Source of the DNA: CAZVEE01 sp964625525
Lineage (GTDB): Bacteria > Pseudomonadota > Alphaproteobacteria > JAJFIK01
NCBI GenBank assembly: GCA_964625525.1
Contig: CAZVEE010000043.1
Location: 1-28,884, forward strand
DNA: 28,884 nucleotides
Direction of reading: 5' to 3'
Under the pieces are notes generated by a model. That model saw only the letters and a list, made by a program, of their open reading frames with translations, did not search any database and was not told where the DNA came from. Every line of letters begins with the position of its first letter. Position 1 is the first letter of the stretch. The translations under genes were made by a program, and so were the position numbers. Of this stretch, positions 1 through 10,135 are shown one piece after another.

Positions 1-3000
1 GGGTCCCACGCGTCCAAATGCAGCTCAAGCGCCAATGGCTTGTTCACGACCAGCGGAGCGCTCGCCGCCAGCGTGCCTTCGGCGATGACAGCAATGTCAT
101 AGAGTGGGTTTTCCGCCCCGTCGAACCCATAGACCCGCGCATAGTACCGCCCCGCCGCGAAGCCCTCCAGCGACAGCGCCTCGTCGTCGGTGACGCTCTC
201 GGAAAAGCCGACCATGGCTCCGGTGGCGCCAAAGACTTCCAGGTCCAGATCGCCGGCCGCGTGGGAGAACCTGATGGCCACTTCAGCGCCAGCCCCCCCA
301 TCGCCCAGCAAGACGAAGGTGAACCAATCCTCATCGCCCGCCGGCAGAGACAGCCCCTGCGCGGTGACGCTGGTCTCGACGGACCCCAGATCAGTTGCCG
401 TCTTGCGGAAATTGTTGCTTTCGAACCGGTCCGCGAACGGCGTGGCGACGGGGGCGGTGATCTCCAGCGTATAATCCGGGTTCGCCGCACCGGCAAAACC
501 CTCAACCAGTAAGGCATAGGAGCCCGCCGCCAATCCCTTCAGACTGATTTGTTCATCATCGGTAACACTGTTGGCGGTTTCCAGCAGCGTGCCGTTCGCA
601 TCAAACAGGGCCAGGTCCACATCACCGGCAGCGTGCGAGAAGTCGAGTGACACGCTATGCGTTTCATCCGTATCAAGTGCAATATCGAAGGTAAACCAGT
701 CCGGGTCTCCCGCTTCCACCGACAAGTCTTCAAACCGCTGTGTTCCACTGATGAGGCCCAGAGGCGTCGCGTCGGCGAGCGTGTCGTTGTCTTCAAACTG
801 GTCCCCCGTCCCGGCAGGTGTATCCGGATTGATCTGTGCCCAGATCGTCCCCCAGCGTCCGTCTTCACCGTCGATGTCCACAAAGCCGCTCGGCAGGGCA
901 TATTGGTTGAAGGCCCAGAAGGTGGTGTCGTCCACCGGATCCACCACGACACTTGTGTAATCGCCCCACCGGTTGGCACTCCCGCCGAATGTGCGCAGAT
1001 AGGGGGCCTCACCGGCTTTGATTTCCAAAGTCGGCCCGAAGGCCCCGTCATCTGCATCCTTTTGGGCGTAGTACGCGCCGCCGAACAGGGTGGGTGAGGA
1101 GGCAGAGAAGCCCACCCCCACATCACCGTCGGCGTTCACGGCAACGGAGGGGAAATAGGTGAAGGTGCCAGCGCCCAGGTCCTCCGCGCCGATGGCCGCC
1201 TGATCGGCCAGGGTGGGAACGCCCGTGACGTCGATCTCAGTCCAATAGGCGGTGGCCTGACCCGCATCGGCGCCGCTGGCCGGGGCGGTGGTGAAGACGC
1301 CATGCAGCGCCCCATCGCGCAGCACCGCATCAAGGGCCCGCGTATCATTTGTGGCGATCAAAGCGGCGGTGCCGGGCTGCGGCGCATCGGTCAGATTGGC
1401 CGGGTTCCCCACATCCTGCCCCAGCGATACGGTTGTTGGGAAGAAGCTCGGATTGGTGAGCGGATTGGTGACCCGCGTCACGGTGACAAAGTCATTGGCG
1501 CCATCCAAGAAGCTATTGCCGAATGTGCTGTAGAGATAGGTGCCCAGAGAGCCACCCGGCGCATCACCCAACACGCGGGCCGGTTGCTGCGTGAAGACAA
1601 CGTCCCCGGGCGAGGGGTCGAACACGCCCACATCCGCGGTGCCGCCGTCATAGAAACCACCACTGCCCGCGCCCTTGTCGATGATCCACAATAGCGAGTC
1701 CTGTCCGCCTTCATCTTCAAAGCCGAACATGTTGTTGGTGATATAAACGGCCTCTTCATCGGTCGCCAGCCCGGGATAATCCGCCCAGGTATTGATACCA
1801 TTCAGCGTAGAGAGGGAGTCGATCTGCGAGAACCACCAGCCGTCATTGGGGTCGCCCGTGCGCGATACCGCCACATTGATGGCACTCTGATCGTCGATGG
1901 CCGTGCCCGTGTCGCGACCAGCGAAGCTTAAGAACACGACGACAAAGCGGTCTTCAAACGGATCATAGGTGATCTTCGGATCAAAGGCCGCACGCTGACT
2001 CGGCAGAGTGATGCCCGAGGGAGCGAAGAAATCCACCAGGCTTTGGGAGTTCTGTAACGTGCCATCTTTGGTGAACCACTGAATATTGGAGTTCACCACA
2101 TTCACCACATGGTTCACGCCGGCCGCGCCATGCGGATCCGGCGGAATGAACCCGCTTTGGTTAATGGTGATCGCATCGAACGTCGTGATGACAGATGCGT
2201 TGGTCAGTGGTTCAGGGCTGGCGGTCAGGGTGGTCACGGCGAGTTCCTCAAAATCCGGAGCGAGAAGGCCTGAGTCGAGTGCGCCTGTCGTGAATTCGAT
2301 CTTGGAGGGGCCGATGGGTTCCGAAGACGGCACGGCTCCTGGTTCCAACGCATCGATGATGGCGGCGGCCGGTGTTTTGGATGTGGCCCGCCCGCTGATC
2401 ACGATATCGTCGAGGAACAGGGACTCCTGGTCACTGTCGAATTGGGGGCTGAACATGATCATCAGATCATTGGGATCCACATCCGGATCTTGGAAGATCG
2501 TCTCTAAGTCGATGGTCACCTCAGTCCAGTTGGCGCTGCCGTCATCGGCATTGCGGGCGGCATTAAGGTCTGTCCCTTGAATGGCGAAACCGAGCGCACC
2601 AAGGGGAGCGTTCTGTTTGCCGAACCAGACTTCGAATTTATCCCGCTGCGGATCACTGGCTGTCCCCTCATAGTCTTCACCCGGCGCCAGCCAGTAGGAG
2701 AAGGTGAGGGACCGGTCCGTGAAGCCTGTCAGGTCGAGACCTTCCAGGCGCAGGTCTACAAACCCATCCGTATCGTTGATGACAAAGTTCTTCTCCGTCG
2801 ACGGATTGGTCACCACGCCGGAGGGGGACACGTCCGGGGCATTGGCGCCATTGAACCAGTTGACGCCGATGGCGTCCTGCGTATCGCCATCGCTCCCTGT
2901 GGGGCCGACCTTGCCCGAGCTGCTCCAGAATGTTTGGAAATCGAGGCCCGGCCCGCCTTGATTGCTGGCCCCCGGGTTGGTCAACACATCCGAACTGGTG

Positions 3001-6000
3001 AAACTGTCCGTATTGGTTGTGTTGACTGTAAGGTCATTGAAATCCTGAGCGGCAATCGTTGTCAGCGGTTCGGTGACGGACGCCGGAGGATCGATGCTGA
3101 GTGTGTAGTTCGGATTTTCGGCACCGGCAAATCCGTACACGCGGGCGAAATAGGTACCCGCCGCCAAGCCGGTCAAAGACAGGCTTTCTGTATCTGTAAT
3201 ACTTTGAGATCGTGCAAAGATCGATCCGTTGGCGTCCATCAACTCCAGGTCCAAATCTCCCAGATCATGCTCGAAAGTGATGCGGACCTCATCTTCTGCT
3301 TGACCGGTGGCCGCGGTTTCAAACCGGTACCAGTCGTCGTCGAACGGCTCGATGGATAAGTCGGTCTCCACGCGCGGCGCGGTGATCAGGCCGAAATCCG
3401 TCGCCGTGCCCAGGCTGTCATTCTCCTCAAAGCGGTCGCCTTTGCTCACGGCCTGCGGCGTGGTGAAGGCAAGATCATAAGTGGGATTCTCCGCACCCTG
3501 AAAACCGAGAACTTCCAGCAGATAGTCTCCGGTGTTCAAGCCCTTCAGGCTGATCAGTTCACCATCCGTGACACTGTTGGACGTTTCCAGCAATGTGCCG
3601 TTTGCGTCATAGAGCCGGATGTCCAGGTCGCCTTGAGCGTCTTGAAACAAGGCGGCTACCGCATGGGTTTCATCCGCATCATCCAACAGTGTGAAACGGT
3701 ACCAATCCGGATCATTGGGCTCTAGGGTCAACCCCTCGACCGTCTCTACACCGCCCTGGAGGCCGAGATCTTTCGCCTCACCTTGGGTGTCATTGTCCTC
3801 GAAGGCGTCGCGGCCGATGCCGCCGCCGGACACCATGACCGAATCCTGGTCGTCTTCCGACGGATCACTATTGTTGGGAGTGGAGTCCTCGTCCGGCTCG
3901 GCCACTGCGACGACTTCAGCGGTGATGAGAGTGTCCACGGCGCTGTCCACCCGGGCGCTGACCTCCAGCACGCGGGTCAAGCCGTCGCGCATATTGCCCA
4001 CATCCCAAATGCCGGTTGTGGTGTCATAGGTCCCTTGGACCGCATCCACGGTCGTCACGGTGAAGCCGGGCAGCGGCAATTCGACCAGAATGCCTGAGGC
4101 GGTCCCCGGTCCTTGATTGGTGAGGGTCACAGTGAAGTCGATCTCTTCCTCCGGTCCCGGAGCGGCATTGCTGACGGCAAGGTCGAGTTCCAGGTCAATG
4201 GTGGTGGGCGTGGTGGTTCCCACACTCACGAAATTGTTGACCGCGTTATTGCCTGGGTTGGGATCGGGGCCATCCGCCGTGACCTCTGCGAAGGTGCGCC
4301 AGTCCTGTCCGCTGCTCGGCGTGAATATCACATCGAGTTGCGCGGAGTCGCCGGCGGCCAGATCGCCGAGAGTGAAGAACAACTCATTACCGATAATCTG
4401 TACGGTGCCTTGGCTTGTGTTGACCGTGCCCGACACCAAGCCTGTATCAACCACTTCACGGACCCGAACATTGGTCGCGTCGGCTGGGCCGGTATTCGTG
4501 ACCGTGTATGAATAGCTGTAAGGCGTGCCAATGCTGGTGCCTGCGGGATCGCCGATAAAGGTGATGGACAGGTCCGCTTGTGTCGCTGCCGCCTGATCGA
4601 CTGTGATGTCCGCATTCGCCGCATTATTGGTGGGGTCCGGATCATAAAGTGGCGCATCGACCGTGGCGAGGGTGGTCACCGTACCCTCCGTCTCAGGGGC
4701 GGTCAGGGTGAGAAACAGGGTTGTGCTCTCGTCGGGCGCCAGGCTGTCGAGTTCGAGGGACACTGTATCCGTATCGGGGTCAAAGGTTAGAGGTTGGCCC
4801 GAGGCGCCCTCTGTACCCGAAACAAAATCCACCCCATCGGGCAGCACGACGCTGGCGCGCACGTCTTGTGCGGTGGCCGGGCCGTCATTGCGAACGGTGG
4901 CGATAACGCTGAAGACGTCTTGCTGGCGCAAGGGCGTATCCGGGCTGCTGATCTGCACGCGTAAATCCGCTTGCTCGGTCAGGCTCACTGAGCCTGGCGC
5001 ATAGGCAAAGACCGGCGCATGCAGACCATCATCCACGATGCCATAGATGAAATAGTCTCCGGGCGGGACGTTATCTGGCACCCAGTCAAAAGTTCCGGTG
5101 CCGTCCGTTTCAGGCAAGTCCACCGCAATCGGGACCCCGTCAAAGCCCGCCTGATCTGTGTCATAGAAGAGCGATACGGTTGCCGTGGAGTCCGCATCGA
5201 AGGCTGTGTATGTGATGGGAATGGCGCCGGCCGGATTCGGGGCGCTCGGGGTCTGAACCTGCAATTGCGGTGTCTCGTCATCCACAAAAGCGAGATAGTC
5301 GACCTGGCCCAGGCCGGCTTCATTCATGATTTGCAGATCCCAGTTACCGGCCGCGGGGTTCTGAACCAGGACGGACGTCGTGGTCGTCGTGGTCAGATCT
5401 TCCACAATCGAGATGCCGTTGGCGGCAAATTCTTTCTCGCTGATGATTGCGCCTGTTGGGGTCCGAACTTGCAGCGGAACCACAGTGGCGGGCGTCTCCC
5501 AGACGGCCGTCATCAGCAAATACTCTTCTGTCCCGGTAACATCAAAGCTATTCGTTTGCGGAATAGTGCGCCCACCTGTGAAGACATCCACATCGCCGTC
5601 AAAGCTGAACCGCACCCCACCCGTCACCGAGAGGGGGCCAAGATCGATGGTGCCCCACACTGCGATCGTGTCATTGGCCGCTGATCCATCGTCGGTAATG
5701 CGCGCGTTGAAACCGGCGCTCGCGAATTCCCGTCCACTGAACGGTCCAAACAGAAGAGAGTCGGGTACGGAAAATGCAACGATGCCATTGGCAGAGGTAT
5801 TGCCCGCATTGGAATTCAAAGAGGCGGTGCCATTGATGAAGCCGCCCAACGCATTGACTGCCCCATTTGCGTCCAGTGCGCCGCTCTTCCAATTGTAAGA
5901 TCCGTTCCCGGAGACTTGTAAAATATCATTGTCGATTGCGGTGATGGTGAAGCCACCCCTGACCGTATCTTCGAAATTCGTGCCGGCCGTTATTTCCGCA

Positions 6001-7430
6001 TTCACCGGGCGTCCATCCACCTCGTCAATGCCAAAGACGGAGGGGGGCTTGATTTCAATTTCGGGTCCGAAGCCGAACCCGACAAGGCCTGTGAAAAAAG
6101 CCGGATCCAGATCAAAGGGCGGCGGGGCGAGGTTCTCCACCATGCCACCGAGAGCGTCGAGAAAAGCGCCGGTCGTGAAGATCGGAACGCCGAGATCGGC
6201 TGCGGTGGCGCCGAACCCGTTCAACTGCAGGGGGGGGAAGAGCAAATCCAGGAACACTTGCAGTTCCGGATCCACTTTGCCGCCGCCCGCATCGAATTCC
6301 AACGCGCCCTTGGCCGTGACATTGTTGGCCGTTCCGGAGACCGTATCGATAGCGATTTCAAGATCGTCCAGTTCGAAGGGGCCGAACAGGTCGATTTCCG
6401 CGGCTTTCAGCACGCCTTTGAAATCCACTGCGCCGTCTTTGATTTGGATGAAGTTTTCGCTGGTGCTGTCGCCGGCGAAATCGAGCACGATGGTCTCGCC
6501 GAAATTCTCGATCAGCGGATCGTTCACCGTCATCCGTCCGTTCACGCGGAACGCGTCACTGACACCGTCGTAGCTGAGCGTCAAGCCCGAGAGGGAGGCG
6601 TCGAACAGATCAAAGAAATTCGTACCCGGAAAGCTGGGCAGGTCAACCCTGGTCGAGGCGAACCCGACCGTGTTGCTCGTAAAGAGCACACCGTTGATGC
6701 CGTTCAGGTCAATGCGTGTATCGTTGAAGATGTCCGGCAGGATGACGCTGGAATCAAACCGGGCGCCTTGCTTGGTAATGGCCAGATTACTCAGCCCCAG
6801 TGAAATGCCCGCCAGCTCCACCGCGCCATTGACAATCGTGGACGCTGTCAGCGACCCATAATCAATGGCAAAGCTGTCGGTCACGATGGGGGCGCCGCCA
6901 GCAAGAGCTGGCGCAAACACCGTACCGCCCTCAATCTCCAAGGCCGTTTCGGTGAGCCGGTAGGTGCCGCCTTCGATGCGCAACACTCCGTCTTCGCCTT
7001 GCGCATGGCCCAGCGTGATGGTGCCGGTGAATTCGCAGATCCCGTCACCGTCCGTATCCTCGAACGCGCCCCCAATGGGCGTCACGCTGAGATCGCCCGT
7101 GTCATAGCAGCCACTGGTGTGGGTCACGGTGTAGTCCCACAACGTGCCCGTATTGTTGGTGGCGACGATCACCTGAAGAAGGTTCGACTCGCCATCGGGC
7201 ACCTGCACGCTCGACGTCTGCGAGCCATTCACGAAGCCTGTGTCGACCAGGTTCTGGCCTTCATAGCGGATAATGAACTGGTCAGGGATTTGGCGGTGGG
7301 AATACCGGAAATCAACAGTTCCGCCGCCGGTGGTGGCCATTTCCAAGGTCAGGTTACTGCCCTCAAAGCCGCCGGAATCCGAGATGGTTCGGCTTTCTCC
7401 GACAAGTGGCTGAGTCGTAGCTGATGGCAT
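1..7430 (-). CDS. giant multidomain extracellular protein, 3' end outside window
   Basis: A single minus-strand frame starts at ATG 7430 and stays open to base 3, giving at least 2476 codons; the frame was checked at seven points and no break was found. No N-terminal signal peptide is visible, which suits type I (C-terminal signal) secretion, but the C-terminus is missing. Domains read from the translation: residues about 100-615, a glycine/aspartate-rich beta-repeat region I do not recognise; 617-700, a PPC-like segment; 715-810, an Ig/cadherin-like segment; about 819-1193, three DUF11-type domains with TNxGP/NDGP motifs and DPxPxNN ends; 1208-1450, two PPC domains (ExND start, DWYRF core); 1457-1680, a jelly-roll/MAM-like segment; 1733-2193, a propeller- or sialidase-like segment with Asp/Trp motifs; 2208-2447, two more PPC domains. 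It is probably a surface protein, adhesin or matrix component. No protease or glycosidase catalytic motif was identified. Confidence 0.85.
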   Translation of the reverse strand, partial: MPSATTQPLVGESRTISDSGGFEGSNLTLEMATTGGGTVDFRYSHRQIPDQFIIRYEGQNLVDTGFVNGSQTSSVQVPDGESNLLQVIVATNNTGTLWDYTVTHTSGCYDTGDLSVTPIGGAFEDTDGDGICEFTGTITLGHAQGEDGVLRIEGGTYRLTETALEIEGGTVFAPALAGGAPIVTDSFAIDYGSLTASTIVNGAVELAGISLGLSNLAITKQGARFDSSVILPDIFNDTRIDLNGINGVLFTSNTVGFASTRVDLPSFPGTNFFDLFDASLSGLTLSYDGVSDAFRVNGRMTVNDPLIENFGETIVLDFAGDSTSENFIQIKDGAVDFKGVLKAAEIDLFGPFELDDLEIAIDTVSGTANNVTAKGALEFDAGGGKVDPELQVFLDLLFPPLQLNGFGATAADLGVPIFTTGAFLDALGGMVENLAPPPFDLDPAFFTGLVGFGFGPEIEIKPPSVFGIDEVDGRPVNAEITAGTNFEDTVRGGFTITAIDNDILQVSGNGSYNWKSGALDANGAVNALGGFINGTASLNSNAGNTSANGIVAFSVPDSLLFGPFSGREFASAGFNARITDDGSAANDTIAVWGTIDLGPLSVTGGVRFSFDGDVDVFTGGRTIPQTNSFDVTGTEEYLLMTAVWETPATVVPLQVRTPTGAIISEKEFAANGISIVEDLTTTTTTSVLVQNPAAGNWDLQIMNEAGLGQVDYLAFVDDETPQLQVQTPSAPNPAGAIPITYTAFDADSTATVSLFYDTDQAGFDGVPIAVDLPETDGTGTFDWVPDNVPPGDYFIYGIVDDGLHAPVFAYAPGSVSLTEQADLRVQISSPDTPLRQQDVFSVIATVRNDGPATAQDVRASVVLPDGVDFVSGTEGASGQPLTFDPDTDTVSLELDSLAPDESTTLFLTLTAPETEGTVTTLATVDAPLYDPDPTNNAANADITVDQAAATQADLSITFIGDPAGTSIGTPYSYSYTVTNTGPADATNVRVREVVDTGLVSGTVNTSQGTVQIIGNELFFTLGDLAAGDSAQLDVIFTPSSGQDWRTFAEVTADGPDPNPGNNAVNNFVSVGTTTPTTIDLELDLAVSNAAPGPEEEIDFTVTLTNQGPGTASGILVELPLPGFTVTTVDAVQGTYDTTTGIWDVGNMRDGLTRVLEVSARVDSAVDTLITAEVVAVAEPDEDSTPNNSDPSEDDQDSVMVSGGGIGRDAFEDNDTQGEAKDLGLQGGVETVEGLTLEPNDPDWYRFTLLDDADETHAVAALFQDAQGDLDIRLYDANGTLLETSNSVTDGELISLKGLNTGDYLLEVLGFQGAENPTYDLAFTTPQAVSKGDRFEENDSLGTATDFGLITAPRVETDLSIEPFDDDWYRFETAATGQAEDEVRITFEHDLGDLDLELMDANGSIFARSQSITDTESLSLTGLAAGTYFARVYGFAGAENPNYTLSIDPPASVTEPLTTIAAQDFNDLTVNTTNTDSFTSSDVLTNPGASNQGGPGLDFQTFWSSSGKVGPTGSDGDTQDAIGVNWFNGANAPDVSPSGVVTNPSTEKNFVINDTDGFVDLRLEGLDLTGFTDRSLTFSYWLAPGEDYEGTASDPQRDKFEVWFGKQNAPLGALGFAIQGTDLNAARNADDGSANWTEVTIDLETIFQDPDVDPNDLMIMFSPQFDSDQESLFLDDIVISGRATSKTPAAAIIDALEPGAVPSSEPIGPSKIEFTTGALDSGLLAPDFEELAVTTLTASPEPLTNASVITTFDAITINQSGFIPPDPHGAAGVNHVVNVVNSNIQWFTKDGTLQNSQSLVDFFAPSGITLPSQRAAFDPKITYDPFEDRFVVVFLSFAGRDTGTAIDDQSAINVAVSRTGDPNDGWWFSQIDSLSTLNGINTWADYPGLATDEEAVYITNNMFGFEDEGGQDSLLWIIDKGAGSGGFYDGGTADVGVFDPSPGDVVFTQQPARVLGDAPGGSLGTYLYSTFGNSFLDGANDFVTVTRVTNPLTNPSFFPTTVSLGQDVGNPANLTDAPQPGTAALIATNDTRALDAVLRDGALHGVFTTAPASGADAGQATAYWTEIDVTGVPTLADQAAIGAEDLGAGTFTYFPSVAVNADGDVGVGFSASSPTLFGGAYYAQKDADDGAFGPTLEIKAGEAPYLRTFGGSANRWGDYTSVVVDPVDDTTFWAFNQYALPSGFVDIDGEDGRWGTIWAQINPDTPAGTGDQFEDNDTLADATPLGLISGTQRFEDLSVEAGDPDWFTFDIALDTDETHSVSLDFSHAAGDVDLALFDANGTLLETANSVTDDEQISLKGLAAGSYALLVEGFAGAANPDYTLEITAPVATPFADRFESNNFRKTATDLGSVETSVTAQGLSLPAGDEDWFTFVLLGDGGAGAEVAIRFSHAAGDLDLEVFGATGAMVGFSESVTDDEALSLEGFAAGRYYARVYGFDGAENPLYDIAVIAEGTLAASAPLVVNKPLALELHLDAWD
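90..805 (-). repeat. PPC domain pair B inside the giant gene
   Basis: A second pair of PPC-type domains. The first carries DANGTLLETANSVTD, as in the first domain of pair A. The second carries FAAGRYYARVYGFDGAENP, as in the second domain of pair A. The matching order suggests the pair was duplicated as a unit, with the jelly-roll and propeller-like block between the copies. Confidence 0.7.
3080..3815 (-). repeat. PPC domain pair A inside the giant gene
   Basis: Two consecutive domains of about 115 residues. Each opens with an acidic FExND motif, has a DWYRF core and ends with a GLxxGxY...GFxGAENP motif, as in bacterial pre-peptidase C-terminal (PPC) domains. The first contains DANGTLLETSNSVTD and the second LAAGTYFARVYGFAGAENP. 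These signatures recur, in the same order, in the pair at 90-805. Confidence 0.7.
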
Positions 7431-7773
7431 GGCGCGTCCCCCATTGGCCTGTGCGGTGGGGGAGTGTCAAAGCGACGGACCGGCTGGTGCGCTGGAGAGT
7501 ATGTGCGGTGCAGTATCGCTGAATGCGGTTCGCTCATAGGAGCGCCCGCCGGCGCACACGCTGGCCGGGTTTTCAGTCCCCCTCACGAGTTTGTAGCGTG
7601 GCGCATTGGGCCGGCGAAATCAACCTTTGAGGGGTGGCCTGTCTCATTAGCACTTATGGCTGGGGCCTCCACTCGCGCTGATCCCGGTCAGACCAAAGTC
7701 GAGTAGCCGGCTTTGCGTCCCGTGCCTAGGCTTGCAGCATAAGCGAAGGCTGCCGCACAGCAGGGAGGACGCG
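7431..7773. other. divergent intergenic region between giant gene and symporter operon
   Basis: This 343-base stretch separates two divergent genes and must hold both promoters. I see no credible coding frame: the plus-strand ORF at 7464-7706 has no family resemblance. A GGTCAGACC palindrome near 7686 is listed separately. Purine-rich ribosome binding sites sit next to both starts (GGGGGAC before 7430 on minus, GGGAGGA before 7774). No convincing -35/-10 pair was identified. Confidence 0.5.
7685..7698 (+). promoter_or_regulatory. candidate operator of the uptake cluster, copy 1
   Basis: CGGTCAGACC followed by AAAG. The core GGTC-A-GACC is an inverted repeat, and the same ten bases occur at 14628-14637 before the porin gene. 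The site is about 80 bases upstream of the DUF4212 start, a suitable position for an activator. Assignment to the LuxR-type regulator of this cluster is inference. Confidence 0.4.
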
Positions 7774-8124
7774 ATGACACAAGAACCCCCAAAAGACCCG
7801 AATGACCCTTATCACCATACCGGCGACAACGAGCCGGTGCCGGACCACCACTCCGATGATGTCATCAGTGAAGAAACGGCACAGGCCTATTGGAGTGCCA
7901 ATCTCCGCCTGTTGTTTTCGCTGTTGGCTGTGTGGTTCGTCGTCTCCTACGGCGCGGGCATCTTCTTTGTGGATGCTTTGAACACGGTGGAAATCGGCGG
8001 CTTCCCGCTGGGTTTCTGGTTTGCCCAACAGGGCTCTATCTATGTGTTCGTGGTGCTGATCTTCATCTACGCCTGGCGCATGCATGCCATTGAACGCCGC
8101 TTCGGCGTTGATGACGACGAATAA
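7774..8124 (+). CDS. DUF4212 sodium:solute symporter small subunit
   Basis: A 116-residue protein of the DUF4212/TIGR03647 type, the small partner of VC_2705-type sodium:solute symporters. The N-terminal 35 residues are hydrophilic and rich in His, Asp and Pro. Two membrane segments follow at about 45-67 and 85-103, joined by a short loop, with a basic then acidic cytoplasmic tail. ATG 7774 is preferred over an upstream start at 7732 because GGGAGGA sits just before it and family members start with this short acidic leader. The stop is 13 bases before the next start, so the two are co-transcribed. Confidence 0.9.
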   Translation: MTQEPPKDPNDPYHHTGDNEPVPDHHSDDVISEETAQAYWSANLRLLFSLLAVWFVVSYGAGIFFVDALNTVEIGGFPLGFWFAQQGSIYVFVVLIFIYAWRMHAIERRFGVDDDE

Positions 8125-8137
8125 GGAGGCGAGGATC

Positions 8138-9931
<1,794 letters not shown>

Positions 9932-9944
9932 CCGGCGTTCCCCT

Positions 9945-10004
9945 CCCGTCCCAGCCCCTGCCGGGACGGGACTGCTGGCGGGTCCTTCGGGGCCCGCCTT
10001 TTTT
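9945..10004 (+). terminator. tandem hairpins with rho-independent terminator after symporter
   Basis: The first hairpin has stem CCCGTCCC (9945-9952) pairing with GGGACGGG (9963-9970). The second (9977-9998) has a 9-bp stem closed by a UUCG tetraloop and is followed by six T residues (9999-10004). This is a textbook intrinsic terminator and separates the symporter operon from the kinase gene. Confidence 0.9.
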
Positions 10005-10135
10005 GTCGCGCCGCTGGCTTTGCCAGTTGCCCAGTGCTTGCGCTACGGTGGTAAGCCAAACTCAACAGACGTAAGTGGTAAGACAAAGAAGCGCGGGCGT
10101 GACGACGCGCGCCAAACAAGCAAGGGAGACACTCC

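Noticed and set aside
18..6861. Many plus-strand ORFs (for example 2577-3359, 5019-5684) in the left third
   Set aside because: They lie opposite the continuous minus-strand frame, have no ribosome binding sites or domain resemblance, and translate to Arg/Gly/Val-rich antisense-type sequence.
7720..7745. Sigma-54-like promoter near CGTGCCTAGGCTTGCA
   Set aside because: The -12 half (TTGCA) fits but the -24 GG is missing at the required spacing.
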